From: Vagococcus teuberi
GTDB lineage: Bacteria > Bacillota > Bacilli > Lactobacillales > Vagococcaceae
NCBI RefSeq assembly: GCF_001870205.1
Contig: NZ_CP017267.1
Location: 1,476,501 to 1,540,500, forward strand
DNA length: 64,000 nucleotides
Reading direction: 5' to 3'
Both the position numbers and the translations under genes were made by a program. The notes under the pieces are model-generated. The model was given only the letters and a program-made list of their open reading frames with translations. It ran no database searches and had not been told where the DNA came from. Below, piece by piece: positions 1 to 9,039 of the stretch (the first letter of the stretch is position 1; each line of letters opens with the position of its first letter).

Positions 1-280
1 TTGATAAACGTTTTAATATATCAAAGTTAGTCACAGAAGTTGGATTAGGTACTTCTTGTTTCATACGAGAAAGAGTCGCTTGACTTTGAGTTAATTGATC
101 CACTTTATTAACTAATCGATGATTTTCTTCTCTTAAAGCTAATAATTCTTGATTATATGTTTCATAATCTTTAATAATGGTATCTAAAAACTCATCTACT
201 TCCACTGGATCATAGCCACGTACTTTTGATTTAAATTCTTTTTGTAAAATATCTCTTGCTGATAAATTTAATTTAGTCAA
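1..280 (-). CDS. gpsB: Cell-division protein GpsB (3' end outside window)
   Basis: The first 93 residues of a DivIVA/GpsB-family protein are visible, and the gene runs off the left edge. It starts with TTG, with a GAGGTG ribosome-binding site at 287-292. The N-terminus has the family pattern: a short Leu-rich opening, the membrane-binding segment around VRGYDPVEVDEFLD, then a coiled coil. GpsB coordinates septal and peripheral peptidoglycan synthesis and binds class A penicillin-binding proteins. It lies opposite recU-pbp1A, which encodes such a protein. The assignment is firm; the C-terminal domain cannot be seen. Confidence 0.9.
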   Translation of the reverse strand, partial: MTKLNLSARDILQKEFKSKVRGYDPVEVDEFLDTIIKDYETYNQELLALREENHRLVNKVDQLTQSQATLSRMKQEVPNPTSVTNFDILKRLS

Positions 281-510
281 TTATTACACCTCATTATAAA
301 TTTCATTATTTTTAAACATGTTATCTTTTAAGTACTATATGTAACATCAATCTGATAAACTTCTTAGAAAATACGCTACACTGCATATTATACTATAATC
401 AGTTTTCTACTATAACACAACACTTTTAATGAAAAAATTAAAATTTTTAGTAATTTCCTATACATTAGCTTAAGTTTATTCTTTTTTTCTTTTCATTGTA
501 TTTCAAGGTT

Positions 511-519
511 TGATATAAT
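511..519 (+). promoter_or_regulatory. Extended -10 promoter of recU-pbp1A
   Basis: TGATATAAT is a consensus -10 with the TGn extension. It lies 21 bases before the recU start and just ahead of the AAGGAG ribosome-binding site at 525-530. No good -35 is visible 17 bases upstream, as expected for an extended -10 promoter. Confidence 0.5.
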
Positions 520-539
520 AAAAGAAGGAGTGTGGTATT

Positions 540-1157
540 TTGACTATTAATTACCCTAATGGTATGTCTAAACATTTAAAAAAAGAATTCGTTACTAAAA
601 CAAAACAACCATCTTTTTCAAATCGTGGGATGTCTTTTGAAGATTACATCAATCAAAGTAACGAGTATTACCTATCTAAAGAAATGGCCATTGTTCATAA
701 GAAACCAACCCCTGTTCAAATTGTTCATGTTAATTATCCAAAAAGGAGTGCTGCTGTTATAACTGAAGCTTACTTTAGAGAAGCTTCTACAACTGATTAT
801 AATGGCCTTTATAAGGGTCACTACATCGACTTTGAAGCGAAAGAAACAAAGAATAAAACGTCTTTTCCACTTCATAATTTTCATGATCATCAAATAAAAC
901 ATATGAAACAATGTCTTAACCAGCAGGGAGTTGTCTTTGTACTAATATGGTTTTCCACTTTACAAAGGTGTTTTTTTCTCCCAGCTAAACATGTCATTGA
1001 ATACTGGGAAAGCAAAGAGAACAAACGAAAATCTATTCCATTGAAAGTGATAGAAAAGGTTGGGTATGAATTAGAATTAGGAATCGCTCCTATTATTCCA
1101 TACCTGACAGTTATTGATCATTATATATTAAAAGGAGATTCTGTTTATGAAAAATAG
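540..1157 (+). CDS. recU: Holliday junction resolvase RecU
   Basis: The 205-residue product matches the RecU family in length and sequence. It contains the PD-(D/E)xK nuclease core, seen in the segment HYIDFEAKET, preceded by the RGMSFE motif near the N-terminus. RecU cleaves four-way junctions during recombination and chromosome segregation. The start is TTG, chosen because AAGGAG lies nine bases upstream. The last 11 bases overlap pbp1A, the classical Firmicutes recU-pbp1 arrangement, so the two are probably cotranscribed. Confidence 0.95.
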   Translation: MTINYPNGMSKHLKKEFVTKTKQPSFSNRGMSFEDYINQSNEYYLSKEMAIVHKKPTPVQIVHVNYPKRSAAVITEAYFREASTTDYNGLYKGHYIDFEAKETKNKTSFPLHNFHDHQIKHMKQCLNQQGVVFVLIWFSTLQRCFFLPAKHVIEYWESKENKRKSIPLKVIEKVGYELELGIAPIIPYLTVIDHYILKGDSVYEK

Positions 1158-3423
1158 TTCGATTGGGACAAAACACCCTAATAAATCATCAAAACAAAAA
1201 AAACATAATACAAAAAAAGTGGTGTTAATTACCCTAACTGTCATTCTCTCACTAATCATAATACCTTTAATTGGTGGAGCTGGTCTTTTCTTTTATTACG
1301 CAAAAGATGCTCCAACACTTGATTATAAAAAATTAGAGGATACTCGCTCGTCGAAAATTTATGCCTCAAATGGGGAAATGATTTTAGAAATTGGGGAAAA
1401 GAAGCGTGAAACCATTGAACCTAATCAAATTCCACCAACGCTAAAACAAGCAATCATCTCAATTGAAGATAAACGATTTGAAAAGCATGCTGGTATTGAT
1501 CCGATACGTATTGTTGGAGCAGCTATTTCAAATATTAAAGGAACGAGTAGACAAGGTGGTAGTACCTTAACTCAGCAGTTAATAAAATTATCATTTTTCT
1601 CGACTAAAAAAGAAGATCAAACCATTAAGCGTAAAGCTCAAGAAGCTTGGTTATCAGTTGAACTGGAGCGTAAAAAATCAAAAGACGAAATCCTTACATA
1701 TTATATAAATCGTGTTTACATGGCAAACGGTATATATGGTATGCAAACAGCTGCCGAAACTTACTTTGGTAAAAATCTAGGTGATCTCTCTTTAGCTCAA
1801 TATGCGCTATTAGCTGGTATGCCACAAGCTCCAATTGATTATGATCCATATACTCACCCTGATTTAGCCACTACAAGAAGAAATCTTGTTCTTAGTGAGA
1901 TGTATAAAGACAAAGTGATTTCAAAAAAAGATTACGATGAAGCTAAAAATACAAAAATTGAAGATGGCTTAATTTCATTAAAAGAAGACTCAACCACACA
2001 AGTTGTAACAGATAATTATGTGAAGCAAGTTATTGATGAAGTACAAAAGAAAACGAAGAAAAATGTTTATACAGATGGTTTAGATATCTATACTAACATG
2101 GATTTGGCAGCACAAACATACTTATATAATCTTATTAATAGCGAAAACTCTTCTATTGCTTTTCCAGATGAAAAATTCCAAGCAACTGCAACATTAATTG
2201 ATGTAAAAAATGGCGATGTTCGTGCTCAGATAGGTGGTCGTAATGTTGGTGACGGTGCAATGAATGATAATAAAGCCGTGACAGCTAAACGAAATATTGG
2301 ATCAACTGCCAAGCCATTAGTTGCATATGCTCCAACCATAGAAGACTTAAACTATGGTTCCGGACAAATATACGCAGACATGCCATATAAGTATGAAGAT
2401 GGAACTCCCGTTTACGACTATGATCGATCTTATCGTGGGAACTTGACAATGCGTGAGTCGTTAGTTGACTCTAGAAATATTCCTGCATTAAAAGCTCTAA
2501 AAGAAGTCGGAGATGATAAATCAAAAGAGTTTATTTCAAAACTTGGTTTAGATAATAATGTCTATGAGGGAACTGCAATCGGATTTGAATCTTCTTCTGA
2601 AAAATTAGCTGCAGCATATGCAGCGTTCGCTAATGGTGGAATCTATTATGAACCAAGTTATGTTAATAAAGTCGTTTATTCTGACGGGACAGAGGAAAGC
2701 TTTGAATCACAAGGAAAACGAGCGATGAAAGAATCAACCGCATTTATTGTAACAGATATGCTAAAAGATGTAATTAATCGAGGAACTGGAAATCAGGCTC
2801 AAATCGATGGTATTGTTCAAGCTGGTAAAACTGGTACTAGTAATTATGACGATGATGTTTTAGGTAAAGTTAAAGGAGAAGGAAGCCCGGATATTACATT
2901 TGTTGGGTATACTCCTAAGTATTCTTTAGCTGTTTGGACAGGTTACGATGACTATTTCCAACCAATTACATTGTACAATCAGCAACTCGCCATGGATATT
3001 TACCGGTCGTTTATGATGTATCTCTACCAAAATATTGAGCCCACTGATTGGAAACAACCATCTAATGTCGTTCGTGTTGGAAATGAAGTCTACATAAAAG
3101 GGCATACTAAGCAAACACAATCTTTATACAATAGCCCTCAATCGGATAACACAACGTATTATTATGAAACAGAAAAACAAACAGTTACTCCTCATTCTGA
3201 AAGCAAAGAAGAAACAAAAGAAGACACTCATACAGAAACTTCAAAAGAAACATCGGTTGAAGAAAAAAAACCTGACACAAATAATAGTCAAACAAATCAA
3301 AGTAGTAATAATAACGAGCAAACAAACCTTGGGAATAATAGTAATAACCAAACAAATCAAGGAAATAATAACTCTCCAACACAAGAGAACAAACCTCGCA
3401 ATAATGATACAAAAAAAGATTAA
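1147..3423 (+). CDS. pbp1A: Class A penicillin-binding protein 1A
   Basis: A 758-residue bifunctional peptidoglycan synthase. A Lys-rich cytoplasmic tail is followed by one membrane segment (about residues 24-50). The glycosyltransferase-51 domain has EDKRFEKH at 107-114 and GGSTLTQQ at 137-144. The transpeptidase domain has STAK at 386-389, SRN at 442-444 and KTGTSN from 561, so all three active-site motifs are present. After about residue 680 the protein becomes a Thr/Glu then Asn/Gln-rich low-complexity tail, probably extending into the wall. It overlaps recU by 11 bases. Confidence 0.95.
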   Translation: MKNSSIGTKHPNKSSKQKKHNTKKVVLITLTVILSLIIIPLIGGAGLFFYYAKDAPTLDYKKLEDTRSSKIYASNGEMILEIGEKKRETIEPNQIPPTLKQAIISIEDKRFEKHAGIDPIRIVGAAISNIKGTSRQGGSTLTQQLIKLSFFSTKKEDQTIKRKAQEAWLSVELERKKSKDEILTYYINRVYMANGIYGMQTAAETYFGKNLGDLSLAQYALLAGMPQAPIDYDPYTHPDLATTRRNLVLSEMYKDKVISKKDYDEAKNTKIEDGLISLKEDSTTQVVTDNYVKQVIDEVQKKTKKNVYTDGLDIYTNMDLAAQTYLYNLINSENSSIAFPDEKFQATATLIDVKNGDVRAQIGGRNVGDGAMNDNKAVTAKRNIGSTAKPLVAYAPTIEDLNYGSGQIYADMPYKYEDGTPVYDYDRSYRGNLTMRESLVDSRNIPALKALKEVGDDKSKEFISKLGLDNNVYEGTAIGFESSSEKLAAAYAAFANGGIYYEPSYVNKVVYSDGTEESFESQGKRAMKESTAFIVTDMLKDVINRGTGNQAQIDGIVQAGKTGTSNYDDDVLGKVKGEGSPDITFVGYTPKYSLAVWTGYDDYFQPITLYNQQLAMDIYRSFMMYLYQNIEPTDWKQPSNVVRVGNEVYIKGHTKQTQSLYNSPQSDNTTYYYETEKQTVTPHSESKEETKEDTHTETSKETSVEEKKPDTNNSQTNQSSNNNEQTNLGNNSNNQTNQGNNNSPTQENKPRNNDTKKD

Positions 3424-3431
3424 ATTAAAGA

Positions 3432-3472
3432 AACAAGGAAAGACATTTCGTCATTCCTTGTTTGTCTTTTTT
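3432..3472 (+). terminator. Terminator after pbp1A
   Basis: AACAAGGAA pairs with TTCCTTGTT around a 13-base loop, followed by TTTGTCTTTTTT. It also covers the nth stop codon of the opposite strand. Confidence 0.75.
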
Positions 3473-4113
3473 ATATTGATATTTTTTTGACCTTCAGCAC
3501 ACAGATCAAGTAATAAGCATCCCTCACATTTGGGGTTGCGAGCCGTACATTGATACCTTCCAAATAATATCATCGTGTGATGCGTATCGACCCATCGTTC
3601 TTCTGGTATTTTCTTCATAAGCGTATCTTCTACTTCAGTGACAGTAGCTGATTGTTTACATATTCTAAGCCTTTTGCTCACTCGCTCTACATGTGTGTCT
3701 ACAGCAATTGATGGAACATTAAACAAATCTCCTGCTACAACATTCGCCGTTTTTCTTCCCACACCTGGTAAACTTTCTAGTTCTTTTTTTGTTTTTGGCA
3801 CTTCGCCATTAAAGGTTTCAACTAGCATTTGAGACGCTTTAATAATGTTCTTTGCTTTTGTTTTATACAATCCTATCGTCTTAATCCGCATCATCACGTC
3901 TTCTAAAGAAGCTTGGGCTAATTTTTCAGCAGTTGGATAAGCTTCAAATAATAATGGTGTTGCCTTATTAACCGAGATATCTGTCGCTTGTGCACTCAAT
4001 ATAACCGCAATTAAATATTGAAATGGAGTATCATAATTCAACTCACCTCTAGCATTAGGATACAGTTCTTTCATTAGATCAATTGCTTCTATCGTCCGTT
4101 TTTTTGATAACAT
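3451..4113 (-). CDS. nth: Endonuclease III (DNA glycosylase/AP lyase)
   Basis: This 220-residue protein removes oxidised pyrimidines in base-excision repair. The helix-hairpin-helix LPGVGRKTANVV carries the catalytic Lys121, with Asp139 downstream in AVDTHVERV. The C-terminal iron-sulfur cluster site C-x6-C-x2-C-x5-C is complete. Length and motifs match the family throughout. It follows dnaD with an 8-base gap, the usual dnaD-nth operon of Firmicutes. Confidence 0.95.
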   Translation of the reverse strand: MLSKKRTIEAIDLMKELYPNARGELNYDTPFQYLIAVILSAQATDISVNKATPLLFEAYPTAEKLAQASLEDVMMRIKTIGLYKTKAKNIIKASQMLVETFNGEVPKTKKELESLPGVGRKTANVVAGDLFNVPSIAVDTHVERVSKRLRICKQSATVTEVEDTLMKKIPEERWVDTHHTMILFGRYQCTARNPKCEGCLLLDLCAEGQKNINIKKTNKE

Positions 4114-4121
4114 AAGCTCTC

Positions 4122-4826
4122 CTATTTATCACCAGGATTTAGCCAATTATACATTGGTACTTTTGGTAATGTTTCTTCCGTGTCAATTATATTTTTATCA
4201 TCTATTTCTTTAAGACGTTGCTTTTGGTCACTTTGAATAGCTTGCTTGGATGTTAAATTCTTTCTCTCCCAATTAAGCAATATTCTATCCATATATTTTA
4301 AACTATAAGCTTGGTTTAAAATAGCTTCACGTAAAGCTAGTTCAATTAAGTCTATTGAATAGTTATCATTATCTAACCACTGTTGAACCGTTTCAAATTC
4401 AATTGGTGATAAAGAACGGCCAAACTCTTGTTCAAATTTATTAAATAACTCAACTCGTTTATTTTCTTCTAATTGTTCCATTTTTATCTCTTGTTCTTGT
4501 TCAAGTACCAATTCAATTTTCTGGTAAACACGTGTTAGGTCATATTTATCTTCTGTTTTACCAAACTTATTTCGTTTTGTTTCAATGGATAAAATACCTT
4601 TTGTCATAAGTTCTTGAATAATATGGTATCCACCATCTAAAGACATATCCATACGTTTAGTAATCATATCCATATCTGGAAAATAATCTCCTGAATCTTG
4701 ATACTGTAATAATTGTAAGTAAAAAACTAATTCAGTATCTGTCATTCCAATCTTTTTATAGTATCTAAATAGTAAATTAGATACTGATGTTGTGCCATTT
4801 TGCAAATAAATATTTAGTGGTATCAT
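4122..4826 (-). CDS. dnaD: DNA replication initiation protein DnaD
   Basis: A 234-residue DnaD-family primosomal protein. The N-terminal winged-helix region (TDTELVFYLQLLQY onward) is followed by the DnaD/DnaB_2 C-terminal domain (FEQEFGRSLSPIEFETVQQW) and a charged tail. The reading frame stays open 41 codons further upstream, but the ATG at 4826 has a strong AAGGGGTGAG site and matches family N-termini, so the extension is rejected. It probably forms an operon with nth immediately downstream. Confidence 0.92.
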   Translation of the reverse strand: MIPLNIYLQNGTTSVSNLLFRYYKKIGMTDTELVFYLQLLQYQDSGDYFPDMDMITKRMDMSLDGGYHIIQELMTKGILSIETKRNKFGKTEDKYDLTRVYQKIELVLEQEQEIKMEQLEENKRVELFNKFEQEFGRSLSPIEFETVQQWLDNDNYSIDLIELALREAILNQAYSLKYMDRILLNWERKNLTSKQAIQSDQKQRLKEIDDKNIIDTEETLPKVPMYNWLNPGDK

Positions 4827-4994
4827 TTTCTCACCCCTTCTTATAAAGTATAACAAAATATAAATAAAAAAACAGAACACTGGCTCATATCTAAAACGAT
4901 TCTTGCAAGCTATATAGAAGTGATTAAACTTACAAATATATGCATTCATTATTTAAAGCATCTCATACTAAATAAACGTATACTTCAAATCAAG

Positions 4995-5027
4995 AAAAAA
5001 AGACAACGATAGCACGCTGTCTTTTTT
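4995..5027 (-). terminator. Terminator after fabK
   Basis: AAAAAAGACA pairs with TGTCTTTTTT. On the minus strand the hairpin ends in a T-run directly after the fabK stop codon. Confidence 0.75.
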
Positions 5028-5952
5028 AAATTTTGGGCAATGTCAACACTCTGTATTGTTGGATAATTTCATCATGAAGCTGTTGAACTGTTTTTATCTC
5101 ATTGATTGTTCCAATGATTTGACCAGCCATAACTGAACCATTAACCATGTCTCCCTCTTTTACAGCTCGATACAATGAGCCAATCGTCAGCTCTTCAAGT
5201 TCGTCTCTTGAGACATCTTGTCGCTCTAATTCCAAATACTTAGTTGTCATTACGTTTCTAATATTTCTAACAGGTGCCCCATTATTACGTCCTGTTACAA
5301 CAGTTGATGTTTCATTTCCATTAATAATTTCTTGTTTATAAGGAGCCGACACTGGACATTCTTCAGTAGACAGGTACACTGTCCCCATCTGTACCCCTTT
5401 TGCTCCTAAAGCTAATGCTGCGGCTAATGAACGACCATCTGATAATCCACCTGCAGCAATGACTGGAATACTTAAAGCTTTAGTTGCAGCGGCTACTAAT
5501 GGCATCGTACAAACTTCACCAATATGTCCTCCTGCTTCCATCCCTTCAACAATCACTGCATCTGCTCCTAAACCTTGCATTTTTAATGCTATTTTGACAT
5601 TAGGAACAACCGGCATTACAATCACACCATTTTCTTTTAAACGTTTCATATAAGGTTTTGGTGTTCCTGCTCCTGACGTAATAATTTTAACACCTTCTTC
5701 AATAACAACATCAATAATCTCATCACGATTTTCCATCATCAACATCACATTCACCGCAAAAGGTTTATCTGTGAATTGTTTTGTTTTGCGAATCTCATCT
5801 CTTACTTGATCTGTTGTCATACCACCTGAAGCTATAACACCTAAACCACCAGCTTCTGAAACCGCACTAACTAGCTCTGATGTCGATATTTTTGCCATAG
5901 CACCCTGAATCAGTGGATACTTTATTCCTAATAACTCATTAATTAATGTCAT
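5026..5952 (-). CDS. fabK: FabK-type enoyl-ACP reductase (FMN, nitronate monooxygenase fold)
   Basis: A 308-residue TIM-barrel flavoprotein. The opening LLGIKYPLIQGAMA, the central GADAVIVEGMEAGGHIG and the C-terminal GSVMAGQI closely follow streptococcal FabK, which performs the last step of the fatty-acid elongation cycle. The ATG at 5952 (AAAGAGGA upstream) is preferred to the longer frame starting at 6030. The gene stands alone here and not in a fab cluster, so a nitronate-monooxygenase-like paralogue is the alternative. A perfect palindrome lies 57 bases upstream. Confidence 0.82.
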   Translation of the reverse strand: MTLINELLGIKYPLIQGAMAKISTSELVSAVSEAGGLGVIASGGMTTDQVRDEIRKTKQFTDKPFAVNVMLMMENRDEIIDVVIEEGVKIITSGAGTPKPYMKRLKENGVIVMPVVPNVKIALKMQGLGADAVIVEGMEAGGHIGEVCTMPLVAAATKALSIPVIAAGGLSDGRSLAAALALGAKGVQMGTVYLSTEECPVSAPYKQEIINGNETSTVVTGRNNGAPVRNIRNVMTTKYLELERQDVSRDELEELTIGSLYRAVKEGDMVNGSVMAGQIIGTINEIKTVQQLHDEIIQQYRVLTLPKI

Positions 5953-6008
5953 ATCTATCCTCTTTCTACTCAAATAGTTTGTGAGTCTTTTACTTAAATT
6001 AATAGTAC

Positions 6009-6024
6009 TCGTTATTGATAACGA
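6009..6024. promoter_or_regulatory. 16-bp palindrome between fabK and azoR
   Basis: TCGTTAT-TG-ATAACGA is a perfect inverted repeat in the divergent intergenic region. It lies 57 bases before the fabK start and 82 bases before the azoreductase promoter. It looks like a dimeric-repressor operator. It does not match the FabT box I know, and differs in spacing from the 7-1-7 Zur-type consensus. Confidence 0.4.
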
Positions 6025-6105
6025 TTTCAAACAACTTTTTCTTAAGTCTCCTATAACTTTAAATAATAGGTGTGTGACGTTTACTTATACTTCTTTTAAA
6101 AAACT

Positions 6106-6134
6106 TTGATATTTTTCACAAAATACTTTATATT
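6106..6134 (+). promoter_or_regulatory. Promoter of the azoreductase gene
   Basis: TTGATA (6106-6111) and TATATT (6129-6134) are separated by 17 bases, and lie about 50 bases before the start codon at 6186. Confidence 0.55.
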
Positions 6135-6185
6135 AATAATTACTGATAAATAATAAGTAAAATATAAATGAATAGAGGAAAAATT

Positions 6186-6797
6186 ATGTCAAACGTATTA
6201 GTTATTAAAGCTCATCCACTAACAAAAAATGAATCACGTACTCTTACTGTACTTGATGCCTTCTTAACATCTTATGAAGAAAGTCATCCAAATGACACAG
6301 TCGAAGTATTAGATGTGTATGAAAATCATATTCCTGAAATCGATAAAGATATTTTAACAGGTTGGGCTAATTTAAAAGATGGTAAAGAAATTAATAAGGT
6401 TCAAGCAAAAAAAATCGAACGATTTTCTGAACTGACTGAACAATTTCTGAACTCTGATAAAATTAGCATTGCTAATCCTTTATGGAATCTAAATATCCCA
6501 ACAAGACTAAAAGCATGGATTGATACGATTGTTGTCGCTGGAAAAACATTTAAATACACCGAAAATGGTAAAATGCCTTTAGCTCCAGGTAAAAAAATGT
6601 TACACATCCAAGCTAGTGGTGGCATTCATGCTGGTGAAGATACTTCATCAAAATTTGTTAAAGAAATTTTCAACTTTATAGGGGTTGAAGAAACAGATAC
6701 GATTATTATTGAAGGTCTTGATTATCAACCAGAAAAAGCAGATGAGATTCTTCAAGGAATTATGGAAGAAACAAAAGAATTAGCAAAACAATTTTAA
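6186..6797 (+). CDS. azoR: FMN-dependent NADH:azoreductase / quinone oxidoreductase
   Basis: A 203-residue flavodoxin-fold protein of the AzoR/AcpD family. The N-terminal NVLVIKAHPLTKNESRT forms the FMN phosphate loop. NPLWNLNIPTRLKAWID and the segment IQASGGIHAG are family signatures. These enzymes reduce quinones and azo compounds with NADH in the cytosol. The ATG at 6186, behind GAGGAA, is preferred to the one six codons upstream. The stop codon abuts the end of an IS1182-family element, so the gene's native terminator is gone. Confidence 0.88.
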   Translation: MSNVLVIKAHPLTKNESRTLTVLDAFLTSYEESHPNDTVEVLDVYENHIPEIDKDILTGWANLKDGKEINKVQAKKIERFSELTEQFLNSDKISIANPLWNLNIPTRLKAWIDTIVVAGKTFKYTENGKMPLAPGKKMLHIQASGGIHAGEDTSSKFVKEIFNFIGVEETDTIIIEGLDYQPEKADEILQGIMEETKELAKQF

Positions 6798-8466
6798 AAA
6801 AAAGAGGCTGACCCAAAAGTCTCTTTACAGAAAACAAGCATTCCAAAATGAAACCTCTCATTTCAGAATGCTTGTTTTTTCGTGATTTCTTACTAATATC
6901 CTTCCTATTTTTTCTCAGTTTTCTTAAATTTAGTGCCATTAACGCAAATCCCAGCTCCTGTGAAATCTTATCTTTTCCTCTTACAGAGAATCGATTGAAT
7001 GCCAAATTAGCCTTCAGATTTCCAAAGGCTGGTTCAACATCTATTTTTCTTTGACGATATATTTCTCCTGTGACATCCTCTTTCAAAAGCTCTCTTACGT
7101 GAGCTTTAAAATATTCCCAATTCCCATTTCTTTGAATCACTCGATTTTTACTACTCTTCGCACGAGTACATAATGCTCTAACTGGGCAATTTAAACAAGA
7201 CTCACATTCATATATTTTAAGTTGTCTTTTGAATCCAGATTTATCCGTTCGAGTAGAGTAATTTCTAAATTTGACTTCTCGATTATTCGGGCAAATATAA
7301 GTATCTGCCAATTCATTATAAATCCAGTTATCTGGAATGAATGGATTTTGTTTATATTTTTTAGTGTGTTCTTTCTGATACATTGTATAAGTAATTAATG
7401 GAGTTCTTTCAAAATCATCTAAAATTGCTTGATAGTTTTCTTCACTACCATAACCTGCGTCAGCCACAATGTATTTAGGTAAGTCAAAATAAGATTTCTT
7501 GATAGTATCTAAGAAGGAAATCATTGTTTTAAAATCCGTTGGATTTGAAAATGTTTCATATGCTAAAACGTATTGATGATTGGTTGCAATTTGAACGTTA
7601 TATCCAGGTTTTAACTGACCATTCATCATGTGGTCATCTTTCATTCTCATAAAAGTGGCATCATGATCTGTTTTAGAGTAGCTATTTCTACCGTTATAAA
7701 TATCATGTTGTTCTTTATATTTTTGCTTTCTATAGATAAAGTCAGAAAAAGCTTTCAATGCTTTTTTAGGCTCTTTACGCTCAGAACGAAGTTCTTTTCT
7801 CTCTTGAACATCTGAAGTATTTTCAATTTTAGTGCTTAAATCACTTACTTTCATTTCCAACTCATCAATGATTTGTTTTAAATTTCCTGTGTTTAACTCA
7901 TCATCTTCTGAACAAATAGATGGAATAATTTGCTCTTCTACAAGTTGTTGATAATAGGACTTTGACTTTTCTCTCAAAGATTCTTCATAACGTTGTGTAC
8001 TCTTTTTCCAAACGAAGGTATATTTATTTGCGTTGGCTTCTAACTTTGTTCCATCAATAAAAATAGCTTCTTCATCAATTAATTGTTGAGAAACAAGCTG
8101 ATTTCTAAATTGAATAAAACATTCTTGAAGTATCGGTTGAACCAGTGGGTTCACTCTGAATCGATTAATTGTTCTGAAGTTAGGTGTCTGTGATTGCGTT
8201 AACCACATGGCACGAATGCTATCTTTAGACATAGCTTCTATCTTTCTGCCTGAAAAAATAGATTGAGTGTAGCCACACAGAATAAGCTTCAACATCATTT
8301 TTGGATGATAAGACGAAGTTCCCATTCGATGCTCAAAAACTGAGAACACATCCACAGGGATGCTTTCTACTAACTCATCAATCGCAAAAGCGATATCATT
8401 TTCTTCTAAATAAATATCTAAATTCAGTGATAAAGTAACCTGTTTCGTGTTATAATTCTTATACAT
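6760..8466 (-). CDS. IS1182-family transposase
   Basis: A DDE transposase of 568 residues. The N-terminal IS1182 domain contains the HPKMMLKLILCGY motif. The catalytic acidic residues lie in FIDGTKLEANANKY, VADAGYGSEENY and DVEPAFGNLKANLAFNRF. A Cys-rich insert (CESCLNCPVRALC) is typical of the family. The ATG at 8466 has AAAGGAG upstream. The frame has no stop before the inverted repeat: it reads through LLGQPLFF and about 13 codons into the azoreductase region, so the C-terminus here comes from the target DNA. Confidence 0.9.
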   Translation of the reverse strand: MYKNYNTKQVTLSLNLDIYLEENDIAFAIDELVESIPVDVFSVFEHRMGTSSYHPKMMLKLILCGYTQSIFSGRKIEAMSKDSIRAMWLTQSQTPNFRTINRFRVNPLVQPILQECFIQFRNQLVSQQLIDEEAIFIDGTKLEANANKYTFVWKKSTQRYEESLREKSKSYYQQLVEEQIIPSICSEDDELNTGNLKQIIDELEMKVSDLSTKIENTSDVQERKELRSERKEPKKALKAFSDFIYRKQKYKEQHDIYNGRNSYSKTDHDATFMRMKDDHMMNGQLKPGYNVQIATNHQYVLAYETFSNPTDFKTMISFLDTIKKSYFDLPKYIVADAGYGSEENYQAILDDFERTPLITYTMYQKEHTKKYKQNPFIPDNWIYNELADTYICPNNREVKFRNYSTRTDKSGFKRQLKIYECESCLNCPVRALCTRAKSSKNRVIQRNGNWEYFKAHVRELLKEDVTGEIYRQRKIDVEPAFGNLKANLAFNRFSVRGKDKISQELGFALMALNLRKLRKNRKDISKKSRKNKHSEMRGFILECLFSVKRLLGQPLFFKIVLLILLFLP

Positions 8467-8608
8467 AAATAGCACTCCTTTTTAGTTGGTTTCGTCACTT
8501 TAATTATATAGGATAGTGCTATTTTTTACGTCAAAAAAGGAAGAAAATCGAAAAAAGATTTTCTTCCTTTTAGTTTATTCTAGAGACTTTTGGGTCAGCC
8601 TCTTTTTT
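6798..8608 (-). mobile_element. IS1182-family insertion sequence
   Basis: The 27-base terminal inverted repeats (6798-6824 and 8582-8608) match perfectly; each contains GAGGCTGACCCAAAAG. They enclose one transposase gene on the minus strand. The element begins at the base after the azoreductase stop codon. I see no clear target-site duplication: the flanks read TTTTAA on the left and ATGATC on the right. Confidence 0.88.
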
Positions 8609-8935
8609 ATGATCGTTTACTTAATGTGTCTTGCAAAACTCCACCTATTAGAAACACTATCCAACAGATATCCCATCCATCGAAGAAAATTCCCCATCCA
8701 AAAAAGATTAATAGAATAATCATCCAATACAAAGACTCAAATTTTTGGAAAAATTGATAACGTTTGTACTCTTCATATGGCACATGTACTTCTAAAACAT
8801 TATAACTACTTTGGACATTTCCAGCATAGATAAAAAAGAAACAAGCAACTGCACCAAAAAGGAATAATAAACTTAATCCAATTGTTTCGCCAAATCTTGA
8901 TAAAGAGCTAAAAATGAAAAAAACAGTATCTACAA
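8607..8935 (-). pseudogene. C-terminal remnant of a membrane protein
   Basis: About 108 codons are open on the minus strand but have no start; an in-frame TGA precedes them. The product has two hydrophobic regions, around LSLLFLFGAVACFFFIYAG and YWMIILLIFFGWGIFF, and ends in DTLSKRS. The second region resembles the tail of LAB helix-turn-helix regulators with membrane C-termini (a weak resemblance). The stop codon overlaps the right end of the IS1182 element. The gene was probably lost when the element arrived or later recombined. Confidence 0.5.
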
Positions 8936-9039
8936 GTCACTAAATTATTCATAAATCCTTCTATTATTAACTTTTTATAAATTCAGAAAGACCATCTACT
9001 CAACTAGTTTAATTGAGGAATTTAATAAGTAATTAAAAA

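Noticed and set aside
3164-3490. 108-codon Lys-rich frame over the end of pbp1A
   Set aside because: It is an out-of-frame reading of the low-complexity tail, with no ribosome-binding site.
4827-4949. 41-codon N-terminal extension of DnaD
   Set aside because: No ribosome-binding site, a hydrophobic and cysteine-containing composition, and a strong site in front of the internal ATG at 4826.
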